DNA from: Promethearchaeota archaeon
GTDB lineage: Archaea; Asgardarchaeota; Lokiarchaeia; Sigynarchaeales; SOKP01
Reading direction: 5' to 3'
Length of the DNA: 17,589 nucleotides
Assembly: GCA_004524425.1 (NCBI GenBank)
Contig: SDNN01000044.1
Span: 1 to 17,589, forward strand
Of this stretch, positions 7,551 to 14,432 are shown piece after piece; positions within the stretch are counted from its first letter, which is position 1, and each line of letters starts with the position of its first letter. Below the pieces are notes generated by a model. It was not told the origin of the DNA. It was given only the letters and a program-made list of their open reading frames with translations, and ran no database searches. The translations under genes and the position numbers were made by a program.

Positions 7551-8392
7551 ATTTATTGACTTTAAAATCATCAAATAATAAAAAAAAATATATGGATGAA
7601 GCGGATAATATGGACAAAATCAATGATGCTAAAAACAATAATATCTTAATTGAGTGTAAGAACTTAAATTTATGGTATGAAGATAATCATGCCCTGCAAG
7701 ATATTAATTTGGTTGTCAAAAAAAACGAAGTTACAGCAATTATTGGTCCATCAGGATGTGGTAAATCTACTTTGATAAGGAGTTTTAATAGAATGAACGA
7801 TATAATTGAAGGATGTAAAATTAAAGGTATTGTAGAATATAAAGGAAAAAATATCTACGATTCAAGAGTCAATGTAATGAATATTAGAAAAAAAATTGGG
7901 ATGATATTTCAAAAACCCAATCCATTTCCCATGTCTATCGTTGAAAATGTATTGTATGGTCCTAAAATTCATCGAGTACGCGATAAAAAAAAATTGGACG
8001 GTATTCTGGAAAAAAGTCTTAAAATGGCAGTATTGTGGGACGAGGTCAAAGATAGATTGAAAGATTCCGCATTAGGTTTATCTGGAGGTCAACAGCAAAG
8101 ATTATGCCTAGCAAGAGCCTTAGCCATAGAACCAGAAGTAATATTGATGGACGAGCCAACATCCTCTCTTGATCCAATCGCCACGTCAAAAATTGAGGAA
8201 TTGATCACTGAATTAAAGAAGGAATATACAGTCGTTATTGTAACCCATAACATGCAACAAGCGGCAAGAATTAGTGACTTCACAGCTTTCATGTACTTGG
8301 GTAAATTGATAGAATATGGAAGAACCGAGCAAATTTTTGAAAATCCTAAAGAAAAGTTGACTGAAAATTATATCACTGGCAGGTTTGGATAG
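7544..8392 (+). CDS. pstB: PstB, phosphate transporter ATPase
   Basis: This is the ATP-hydrolysing subunit of the phosphate importer. Motifs in order, counted from the first ATG: Walker [10 protein letters not shown] (68-76), the PstB-typical Q-loop phrase [15 protein letters not shown] signature [15 protein letters not shown], Walker [14 protein letters not shown] and the switch His in [10 protein letters not shown]. The start is uncertain. The ATG at 7544 overlaps the pstCA stop by 7 bases and gives 282 residues with a Lys/Asn-rich extension. In-frame ATGs at 7592 and 7610 would give 266 or 260 residues, closer to the family's usual 250-260. None has a strong Shine-Dalgarno site, but the overlap favours translational coupling. 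It acts at the cytosolic face with PstCA. Confidence 0.94.
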   Translation: MVNLLTLKSSNNKKKYMDEADNMDKINDAKNNNILIECKNLNLWYEDNHALQDINLVVKKNEVTAIIGPSGCGKSTLIRSFNRMNDIIEGCKIKGIVEYKGKNIYDSRVNVMNIRKKIGMIFQKPNPFPMSIVENVLYGPKIHRVRDKKKLDGILEKSLKMAVLWDEVKDRLKDSALGLSGGQQQRLCLARALAIEPEVILMDEPTSSLDPIATSKIEELITELKKEYTVVIVTHNMQQAARISDFTAFMYLGKLIEYGRTEQIFENPKEKLTENYITGRFG

Positions 8393-8408
8393 AGAGGTTA
8401 GCTAAAAC

Positions 8409-9062
8409 ATGTCTAAATCGGAATTACATAAGGAAATAAAAGTGTTAAAAAACGAAGTCATTAGCATGGCTAAACATTCATTAAGCATGTTGGAAGATGG
8501 GGTGAGAGCTCTAAAAACTCAGGATGCAGATCTCGCTAAGGATGTCGATCATAGAAAACATCCATTAAGAGACTTTGATGATAAAATTGAAGAGAAAGCG
8601 TTGAAATTAATTGCCCTATACCAACCAATGGCAATAGATTTAAGGAGACTAGCCACGATCCTGAAATTAATAACCTATTTATATAGACTTGGGCGGTATG
8701 GAAAGGATATAGCTCGTATTGCCATAGAATTGGCTGATAAGCCTCCGTTTTCAGAATTTCTGGGAATCGTTCACATGTGGGAACACGTTAAAACATTAAT
8801 AGAAGATGCGGTTGAGGCGTTCGACAACAATGATATCACTAAATTACAGGATTTTGAAGAAAGAGACAATGAAATAGATCAGATGAGATGGAGCATATTT
8901 CGAGAATCCGTGTCTTACATGATGGAGGATCCTAAAAACATCACTGCCTGCGCCCATATCATAATGATTGCCCGATATTTAGAGCGTTGCGGAGACCATG
9001 CCTGTAAAATGGCCGAAAAAATTCATTACATGGTCACGGGAACTCATGTCGAAATATCGTAA
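8409..9062 (+). CDS. phoU: PhoU, phosphate signalling/uptake regulator
   Basis: The 217-residue protein is a standard two-repeat PhoU of normal length without an extra DNA-binding head. The two signature helices are seen at RLGRYGKDIARI (93-104) and YLERCGDHACKMAE (190-203), with the acidic metal-binding phrase FEERDNEIDQMRW (149-161) before the second. PhoU proteins bind metal clusters and restrain the Pst transporter when phosphate is plentiful; in bacteria they also relay the state to PhoR, which is not seen here. The gene starts 16 bases after pstB, with GAGAGGT straddling the pstB stop as a good ribosome-binding site, so it belongs to the pstCAB-phoU transcript. A T-rich terminator follows. 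Confidence 0.92.
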   Translation: MSKSELHKEIKVLKNEVISMAKHSLSMLEDGVRALKTQDADLAKDVDHRKHPLRDFDDKIEEKALKLIALYQPMAIDLRRLATILKLITYLYRLGRYGKDIARIAIELADKPPFSEFLGIVHMWEHVKTLIEDAVEAFDNNDITKLQDFEERDNEIDQMRWSIFRESVSYMMEDPKNITACAHIIMIARYLERCGDHACKMAEKIHYMVTGTHVEIS

Positions 9063-9076
9063 AATTTAGATTTAAC

Positions 9077-9095
9077 TTTTTCCTTATTTTTTCTT
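9077..9095 (+). terminator. T-rich terminator of the pst transcript
   Basis: Fourteen bases after the phoU stop, T tracts at 9077-9081, 9087-9092 and 9094-9095 form a typical archaeal oligo-T stop for the plus-strand pstCAB-phoU unit. Confidence 0.55.
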
Positions 9096-9174
9096 ATCAA
9101 TATAATACCACCCTGTTGAAGAATCTCATCCTTTTTCAAAAGATTCAATACAGTTTATTCAATCAAATCTTATT

Positions 9175-9183
9175 AAAAAAAAA
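9175..9183 (-). terminator. Oligo-T terminator of the phosphodiesterase transcript
   Basis: Nine A on the plus strand give nine T on the minus strand, starting six bases beyond the phosphodiesterase stop codon. This faces the terminator at 9077-9095 and closes the convergent minus-strand unit. Confidence 0.55.
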
Positions 9184-9189
9184 GTTCTA

Positions 9190-10758
9190 TTAAATCATGC
9201 TATTTCCTACTACAGATTCATGAGGCTTTTTTCCAATTGTTTTTAATAAGGTGGGGACAATATCCGTTATTTTGCAGTATTTAATTTCTTTGGATGGTAA
9301 TAAACTAGAACCTCCAATTATTAGGGGGACTACTGAGCATGACCGTAATCCAATATCATGAAAATTTAATTCTTCTTGTTTATGACTTTCTTTTTCAGAA
9401 TAAAATACATCTCCTTGGGTACTTACTATAATGTCAGAGCTTCTAGGGTTTCTGAAATGACGTGGTACTAAGTCTGGATACATGGAATAGTTCAAATGAA
9501 AAGTATGTGCTAGCCATTCTTCTGTGGAATGAAATTTATTATCCATTAATTTAGAAGCAATTTCATCATTTTCATATCCAAAAGCATCGTGATCATCATC
9601 CTCGCTAATGTATCGAGTCTTTTGATGGGGTCCATTTCCAACATATTCAATTATTCCTGAATGTGTCTCATTTGATTGGCTGTTTTTGAATCTCAGTTCA
9701 ATTATTCCTTTATTGATGGAAATTTCATCTCGTCTGAAGTACATTAAATTAATTCCTTCGATATTAAAAAGTTCTTCCAATAGATTGACTTGTTTTGGAC
9801 CATATTCTTTCAAGTCTTTTAATTTTGGATAAGACCAATAATTCTTTGGAATATGATTATTTGACCCATTAAAATACATGAAACCCGCACAACCAAATTC
9901 TGGGATATTAACATTTGCCTTTCTTTTTTTTCGATAATTAATCAAACCATTTTTATTTAAAAATTTTGATAAATCACCATGCTTCTTTGCCTTATCATTA
10001 CCATGATCAGAGGCTATCGCAATTGCAGTGTCTTCAATATAACCCAAATTAGTTAACTCATCAATTAGAATTCCAATAACTTTATCAAGATGAAGAAGAT
10101 TCAATTTATAAACATGACTTTCACTACCGTATGAATGCATTAAAATATCTGGGGTAAATAAATATAGTAAGGAACATATGGGTGGTTCTGAAACGTGAAA
10201 ATATTTTTTAGGGTTTTTAAAAGTATCTAATAACTGCAAGACTGAAATAGTATTGGTCCTGGTAATTTTTCGTTTTAGATTTCGCGAGTACTTTAATAGT
10301 AAATAATAAGTTATTAATTTTAACTTGTTTTCAGGAAAAAAATAATCAGTTCCCCGGTTAATAAATTGAAGAATACTTGCTTTATTTCCTTCTTCAATCA
10401 TTTCAAAAATAGTCTTACAATTTGCTCCTAAATCGTCATTGATTTTATAAATTTGTAAATCTCTTGAGATGTAGTTCCTAGATATTGGGGGAGAATAACG
10501 CCGATCCATCCAATGTGTTAATGGAATCCCGTGACATGATTCAGTTCTGAAATCTCCTGTATAAGTTCCCGTGATCATGCTCACCTGGGTGGGATACGTC
10601 ACGGAGGGAAAATCAGTAATACAATTCTTACTATATATCCCATTATCCATCAGATTCTTGAAATTTGGTAGCAATCCTTTGTGAATTAATTCAAAAAATT
10701 GATCGGATCTCACACAATCAATTATGCAATAAATAACTCTGTTTAGTTTGTTAATCAA
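9190..10758 (-). CDS. Type I phosphodiesterase/nucleotide pyrophosphatase (alkaline phosphatase superfamily)
   Basis: The 522-residue protein has the two-metal active-site set of the ENPP/type I phosphodiesterase family. Seen are Asp14 in IDCVRSD, the likely nucleophile Thr54 in FPSVTYPTQVS, Asp204 and His208 in TPDILMHSYG, Asp251-His252 in ASDHGN, and His467 in NFHDIGLRS. Members hydrolyse phosphodiester or pyrophosphate bonds of nucleotides, lipids or phosphonates. A long insertion between about 270 and 460 is less conserved and may set the substrate. There is no signal peptide or membrane helix, so it should act in the cytosol. Its ATG overlaps the stop of the upstream MFS transporter (ATGA at 10755-10758), implying coupled translation and possibly a substrate brought in by that transporter. 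The exact substrate is unknown. Confidence 0.82.
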   Translation of the reverse strand: MINKLNRVIYCIIDCVRSDQFFELIHKGLLPNFKNLMDNGIYSKNCITDFPSVTYPTQVSMITGTYTGDFRTESCHGIPLTHWMDRRYSPPISRNYISRDLQIYKINDDLGANCKTIFEMIEEGNKASILQFINRGTDYFFPENKLKLITYYLLLKYSRNLKRKITRTNTISVLQLLDTFKNPKKYFHVSEPPICSLLYLFTPDILMHSYGSESHVYKLNLLHLDKVIGILIDELTNLGYIEDTAIAIASDHGNDKAKKHGDLSKFLNKNGLINYRKKRKANVNIPEFGCAGFMYFNGSNNHIPKNYWSYPKLKDLKEYGPKQVNLLEELFNIEGINLMYFRRDEISINKGIIELRFKNSQSNETHSGIIEYVGNGPHQKTRYISEDDDHDAFGYENDEIASKLMDNKFHSTEEWLAHTFHLNYSMYPDLVPRHFRNPRSSDIIVSTQGDVFYSEKESHKQEELNFHDIGLRSCSVVPLIIGGSSLLPSKEIKYCKITDIVPTLLKTIGKKPHESVVGNSMI

Positions 10759-12098
10759 ATCTCACCCTTCTGAGATTTGCTCTCTAAATTTCTGGAAAAT
10801 TCATATTCCGTTGGATTTATTGTCAAGAAAACCAGTAAACTAAGTGTTTGAAAGCCTGCCATTATGATTATTATCCAAAAATAGATTAAATAGAATTCAA
10901 AAAAATATTTCGAAAATACCGTAAGCAACAGAGCTGAAAGAGCATATCCAAACATTTGACCTCCATTAAGAAATGAAACGATGAGGGCATAATACGTGCT
11001 GTCCATCTCAGGATAATTTTTTGCGATGTCCCCACGAATCGCTTGATATGAGGTGGTAATTGCTCCTTGTCCAATTCCTAGGATAATCATCATCACGATT
11101 CCCAAGAAAATTGGACCTCTAAATAAGACACTGATGCATAAAAAGGGGATGTACATTATTTGGGCCAAGAAAACAGCAGATCTTCTCTTAATATCAGCGA
11201 TTTTACCTGTAATTACACAACCAACTATCACACCAACTCCACCTAAAGCACCTAAAATGCTATAAATGATGAATAGATCCAAACTTTCACTAGTTAATGA
11301 TAAAGAGGTCACTTGAGCTTCTATTGGACTATTAGGCATGTAAATTATGACTAATAGACCATATGCGAGTGAAACTATAGAATAAGGAATGGAATCTATA
11401 AAGGAAAATATCAAGACCTTCCAATTAGTACGATTTATAATAATTTTTTTTAAATTTCGTAGAACTTTAATTTCTTTTGATAATGGGGTTTCCTTAATAT
11501 AAAATGGAAAAGCACAAGCAATAAATACTAAAATACCCTCAACAATGAAAAGTAGGGGTATGGCATTCAAAATAAAAAATACTAATCCTAAAATGATTCC
11601 ACCAGCCATGTAAAAAGCTGTATTCATGCTCCACGTATATCCTTGTACCTTTCCTAAATAATCCTTCGGTGTTACATCTAAAATCAAACCATCTAAAGCC
11701 GTATCAGCAATGGCAAAGCCTATATTCCACATCAATGAGCAAATTAGCATGAAACTAAGGATTGCATTTCCTTCGATTAAATTTAGCCCAATACCAGTAA
11801 TGATGAAAGAAAGGGCCGTCCAAATTCCAAAAGCAAAAATCCAAGGTTTTCGCCTTCCATATTTCTTACTACCAAATTTATCATTAATAAGGCCAATCAA
11901 AAATTTAAGCGACCAAGGTAATATAGCTATTGAAAATATTTGCAATATAGTGGCAAAATCAATGTTTTCAACCACAGTAATTAAATATATTGGTAAAATA
12001 ATCCATTGAATACCATTATAGAGACCTTGAACTGTATAAAAAAAACAGAAAATATATACGTATTTCTTCTTAAATTCTGATTCATTATCTTGCATCAT
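10755..12098 (-). CDS. MFS transporter (second of two tandem paralogues)
   Basis: This 447-residue, roughly 12-helix membrane protein carries the MFS loop 2-3 signature as INDKFGSKKYGRRKPW (71-86). It also has a second conserved phrase, ALDGLILDVTPKDYLGKVQG, at the start of the fourth to fifth helix region. The style resembles GPH/PucC/BT1-like major facilitators, for which substrates range from sugars to folates and cannot be predicted. It is clearly paralogous to the protein encoded at 12193-13554, with the two signatures nearly identical. A strong ribosome-binding site lies ten bases before the start. ATG codons at 12098 and 12095 are both possible. The stop overlaps the start of the phosphodiesterase gene by four bases. 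Confidence 0.85.
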   Translation of the reverse strand: MMQDNESEFKKKYVYIFCFFYTVQGLYNGIQWIILPIYLITVVENIDFATILQIFSIAILPWSLKFLIGLINDKFGSKKYGRRKPWIFAFGIWTALSFIITGIGLNLIEGNAILSFMLICSLMWNIGFAIADTALDGLILDVTPKDYLGKVQGYTWSMNTAFYMAGGIILGLVFFILNAIPLLFIVEGILVFIACAFPFYIKETPLSKEIKVLRNLKKIIINRTNWKVLIFSFIDSIPYSIVSLAYGLLVIIYMPNSPIEAQVTSLSLTSESLDLFIIYSILGALGGVGVIVGCVITGKIADIKRRSAVFLAQIMYIPFLCISVLFRGPIFLGIVMMIILGIGQGAITTSYQAIRGDIAKNYPEMDSTYYALIVSFLNGGQMFGYALSALLLTVFSKYFFEFYLIYFWIIIIMAGFQTLSLLVFLTINPTEYEFSRNLESKSQKGEI

Positions 12099-12108
12099 TT
12101 AAATCGCA

Positions 12109-12115
12109 TCCTCCT
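12109..12115 (-). promoter_or_regulatory. Strong Shine-Dalgarno site of the second MFS gene
   Basis: The minus strand reads AGGAGGA, ten bases before the ATG at 12098, matching the archaeal anti-Shine-Dalgarno. It supports this start and shows that the gene is translated from an mRNA with a leader, in contrast to the apparently leaderless first MFS gene. Confidence 0.7.
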
Positions 12116-12143
12116 AGATTTGATTATTGTAAAAGTGGATAAT

Positions 12144-12153
12144 AAAAAAAAAA
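12144..12153 (-). terminator. Oligo-T tract between the two MFS genes
   Basis: Ten A on the plus strand make a T10 tract on the minus strand, about 40 bases beyond the first MFS gene's stop. It could end or weaken transcription from that gene, so the second MFS gene and phosphodiesterase may have their own promoter or receive read-through. Which applies is not decidable from sequence. Confidence 0.4.
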
Positions 12154-12192
12154 TTTGGAAATCTTAAGTATTTTTATCCATGCAAAAATTGT

Positions 12193-13554
12193 TCAAGCAA
12201 AATGAACTTCTTTTTCCCCTTCGATTACGTGTTCAAATTCATATAATTCTGGATTTATAGATCGAAATATTAAGAAGCTAGCCAATAAAACACCTGCACA
12301 ATAAATAGCTATGATTGTATATAGAATGTTAAAATCCATGAAATACATCGCAAATAACGTAAATAAAAACGCGCCGATTAATTGCCCTAAGGATTGCCCT
12401 CCATTCCACGAAGAGATGGTTAAAGCGTAATAAGTGCTTTTTAAATCGGGATATTCTTTCCTTGTTATATCTCCATTAATGGTCTGGCTGATTACATTTA
12501 AGGCTCCCGCCACAGCTCCAAATATTATTTGGCCTATTAATCCAAAAATAAGCGCAATCATATATTGACCTGTTATTATAAAAGGTATGATAGAGAGTAT
12601 GCAGAATGGAATGTAAATTAGATAGGTTAGAAACATCGTTTTTTTTCGATTTTTATCAGCAAGCTTACCTGCTATGATAGAGCCGATGATGGTGCCTACG
12701 CCATTTGAAACGTAAAAAAAAGAAGTCCATCCAAGTAAGTCCACGGCATCTCCAGATTGAATTGTTAAAATGGTATCTTTAACTTCGATTATGCCCATTG
12801 AGATTAGAATTAAATAATTAAAGAAGGTTAGGAGAAGTAAACCAGCCATCGCACCAACAAAAACAAAACCAAATACCTTATAATTTTGCTTTCTTGTGAA
12901 AATTGAGATGATGTCTTTAGCTAAAGTTCTCGTGGTGATTTCTTTTAATGGAGGCTCTTGTATTATATAGGTTAAAAGACACGCAAAAATCATTAATACG
13001 CCAGTCATCATGAAGAGATAAGGGGTGATATCTAAAGCTAAAAAAATCAATCCTAAAATAATGCCCCCCGCGCCCATTCCGATTAAAAGGCAACTCCATG
13101 TAAATCCTTGAACTTTTGCCAATTTATCCTTAGGAGTAACATCTAATATCAGTCCATCAAGTGCAGAATCAGAAAAGGCTGTACCCAAGGCGGTCATGAA
13201 ATAATAAAACGCCATGAAGCCATAAATTGACTCATCACTGGGTAAATAGATGCCCATCAAAATCCAAAAAATGCCTCCATAAAGTCCAAAACCAATAATC
13301 CAAGGAAATCTTCTTCCATATTTCTTTGAACCCCATTTATCATTTGCTATTCCAATGAACACCTTGATGGCCCATGGAATTGTTCCGATGGCATATATGA
13401 TTAGCCATTGAGCGATATCATATTGATTGCCTAAGATTTTAGCCAAATAAGGTGGAAAGATGAGAAACGGTATCCCTTGTGAAAATCCTTCGATTAAATA
13501 ATAAAAAACGAATATCCTCGTATAATTTTTATTATATTCATATTCAGTTTCCAT
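12193..13554 (-). CDS. MFS transporter (first of two tandem paralogues)
   Basis: The 453-residue product is a roughly 12-helix major facilitator. The loop 2-3 signature is NDKWGSKKYGRRFPW (71-85), and SALDGLILDVTPKDKLAKVQG repeats the second motif of its paralogue at 10755-12098. The N-terminal segments also align (FVFYYLIEGFSQGIPFLIFP against FCFFYTVQGLYNGIQWIILP). The tail ends in a short acidic stretch. The start ATG has no Shine-Dalgarno site, but a TATA-like box 22-33 bases upstream predicts an mRNA beginning at or within a few bases of the ATG. The two copies probably arose by tandem duplication and could have split substrates or could pair; neither is shown. Confidence 0.85.
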   Translation of the reverse strand: METEYEYNKNYTRIFVFYYLIEGFSQGIPFLIFPPYLAKILGNQYDIAQWLIIYAIGTIPWAIKVFIGIANDKWGSKKYGRRFPWIIGFGLYGGIFWILMGIYLPSDESIYGFMAFYYFMTALGTAFSDSALDGLILDVTPKDKLAKVQGFTWSCLLIGMGAGGIILGLIFLALDITPYLFMMTGVLMIFACLLTYIIQEPPLKEITTRTLAKDIISIFTRKQNYKVFGFVFVGAMAGLLLLTFFNYLILISMGIIEVKDTILTIQSGDAVDLLGWTSFFYVSNGVGTIIGSIIAGKLADKNRKKTMFLTYLIYIPFCILSIIPFIITGQYMIALIFGLIGQIIFGAVAGALNVISQTINGDITRKEYPDLKSTYYALTISSWNGGQSLGQLIGAFLFTLFAMYFMDFNILYTIIAIYCAGVLLASFLIFRSINPELYEFEHVIEGEKEVHFA

Positions 13555-13575
13555 GATATATTTTCGGTGTTAATT

Positions 13576-13587
13576 CCTTATAAAACC
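13576..13587 (-). promoter_or_regulatory. TATA promoter of the first MFS gene (leaderless)
   Basis: The minus strand reads GGTTTTATAAGG, a good archaeal TATA box centred near 13581. Transcription would begin about 25 bases downstream, near 13556, almost exactly at the ATG (13554). This explains the absence of a ribosome-binding site. Confidence 0.55.
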
Positions 13588-13666
13588 TATTCAAAAAAAG
13601 TAAGATATGTTTTAGAATACTTGAATTATTTAAGGATTTTAATAATTATGAAGCCCCCGGTGGGAT

Positions 13667-13696
13667 TATCCGAGCCTTGCGCAATGAAAAGCTCTC
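13667..13696 (-). other. tRNA intron 2 (T loop)
   Basis: The 30-base insert folds as an inner helix GAGC/GCTC. The exon TTC pairs with intron GGA, and bulges AAGA and TAAT lie on either side, so the layout is a relaxed bulge-helix-bulge. Cutting in the middle of each bulge leaves the normal T loop TTCAAAT. The exact boundary could shift by one base (TTCAAGT). Confidence 0.75.
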
Positions 13697-13717
13697 TTGA
13701 ACCCACGACCGGCTGAT

Positions 13718-13738
13718 CTCCAACGAGTTATACCTCGA
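13718..13738 (-). other. tRNA intron 1 (anticodon loop, 37/38)
   Basis: The 21-base insert contains an inner hairpin CGAG-GTATAA-CTCG. Exon CTTG and intron TTGG form the four-base central helix (one C-G, two G-U and one U-U mismatch), flanked by three-base bulges TAT and AGA. This gives the 3-4-3 bulge-helix-bulge layout, with cuts after the second bulge base giving loop CTTGTAA. Confidence 0.75.
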
Positions 13739-13804
13739 TACAAGTCAGCTGCTCTACCACTGAGCCACGGAGGCTTAAATTGACTAAAACGATAATATTA
13801 CAAG

Positions 13805-13816
13805 AATTATAAAAAT
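13805..13816 (-). promoter_or_regulatory. Promoter of the tRNA-Thr gene
   Basis: The minus strand reads TTTTTATAATTC, a TATA-like box about 36 bases before the mature 5' end. Initiation some 25 bases downstream would leave a 5' leader of about ten bases for RNase P. Confidence 0.45.
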
Positions 13817-13944
13817 AAATAAATTTTTAATTTTGTGGTTTTTAGGCTTACCAAATTCAATGCAAATAATTAAAAGTTTATCTATCTTTTTTACAAACAG
13901 AATAGATTTAAAGTCATTTAAAAAATACATAAATTTTTTGATAA

Positions 13945-14292
13945 ATGCCCTTCACGAAGGAAGACGTCGAGATACTCGCATTCCGCCGCTATAAATCAGG
14001 CGAGACATATGAAAAATCAATTTGGTATTTAGCAGAGCTATGTGTCACTATTAATAAAAACGTAACTAATGGTTATGATATAAAACCTCTGGAGACTGAT
14101 AATTTAATTTTTTTAATCAGGCCAGATGTGAATGGGGAAATCATAAAACCCAGTGAGGAGGAAATCAGGGAGGTTGCAGAAATAATCTATTATGAAAATC
14201 CTCCGAAAAGCCAAATTGATTGGTTTATAGCAGAGAAAACCTTATTATTGGATGAAATCAAGAAGATCATTAATGGAAAAAAGGAGAATTAA
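13945..14292 (+). CDS. Small protein with two DUF2934-like segments, unknown function
   Basis: I do not recognise a characterised function. The 115-residue soluble protein has two stretches built alike. Residues 7-34 contain DVEILAFRRYKSG and IWYLAEL; residues 72-103 contain EEIREVAEIIYYENPP and IDWFIAEKTLL. Both follow the DUF2934 pattern of a helix 'I..A...Y..nG' and then 'W..AE..l'. Between them is a stretch, DNLIFLIRPDVNGEIIKP, that looks like a beta hairpin. The resemblance is by eye and moderate. The ATG has no Shine-Dalgarno site; CATTTAAAAAATAC centred about 24 bases upstream would serve as a TATA box for a leaderless transcript. It stands 140 bases before tldD, without clear linkage. 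Confidence 0.7.
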   Translation: MPFTKEDVEILAFRRYKSGETYEKSIWYLAELCVTINKNVTNGYDIKPLETDNLIFLIRPDVNGEIIKPSEEEIREVAEIIYYENPPKSQIDWFIAEKTLLLDEIKKIINGKKEN

Positions 14293-14432
14293 GAGTTTTC
14301 AAATGTTATCTCCCTTAATTTTCTCACAATCAATTCCATGATTATTTCAATAGTTTTAAGATTATATACTATTAAAATCAAAGATTAATTGATATCATGT
14401 AATTTAAAAATATCAATAATTTTGAGATTATC

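Larger units (their letters stand above)
13652..13774 (-). tRNA. trnT: tRNA-Thr(UGU) with two introns
   Basis: Removing two inserts leaves a 72-base tRNA. Acceptor GCCTCCG pairs with CGGGGGC, the D arm is GCTC-AGTGGTA-GAGC, the anticodon arm is GCTGA-CTTGTAA-TCAGC with anticodon TGT (13740-13742), the variable loop is CGGTC, and the T arm is GTGGG-TTCAAAT-CCCAC. The discriminator is U, which fits archaeal threonine tRNAs, and CCA is not encoded. One 21-base insert sits at the usual archaeal position after base 37. A second insert of 30 bases interrupts the T loop after TTCAA. Both can be folded so that the tRNA splicing endonuclease would cut within bulges. A TATA-like box lies about 36 bases upstream of the 5' end. 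Confidence 0.9.

Noticed and set aside
10886..12009. Several short frames overlapping the second MFS gene on both strands
   Set aside because: They are shadows of the transporter gene, without recognisable motifs or ribosome-binding sites.
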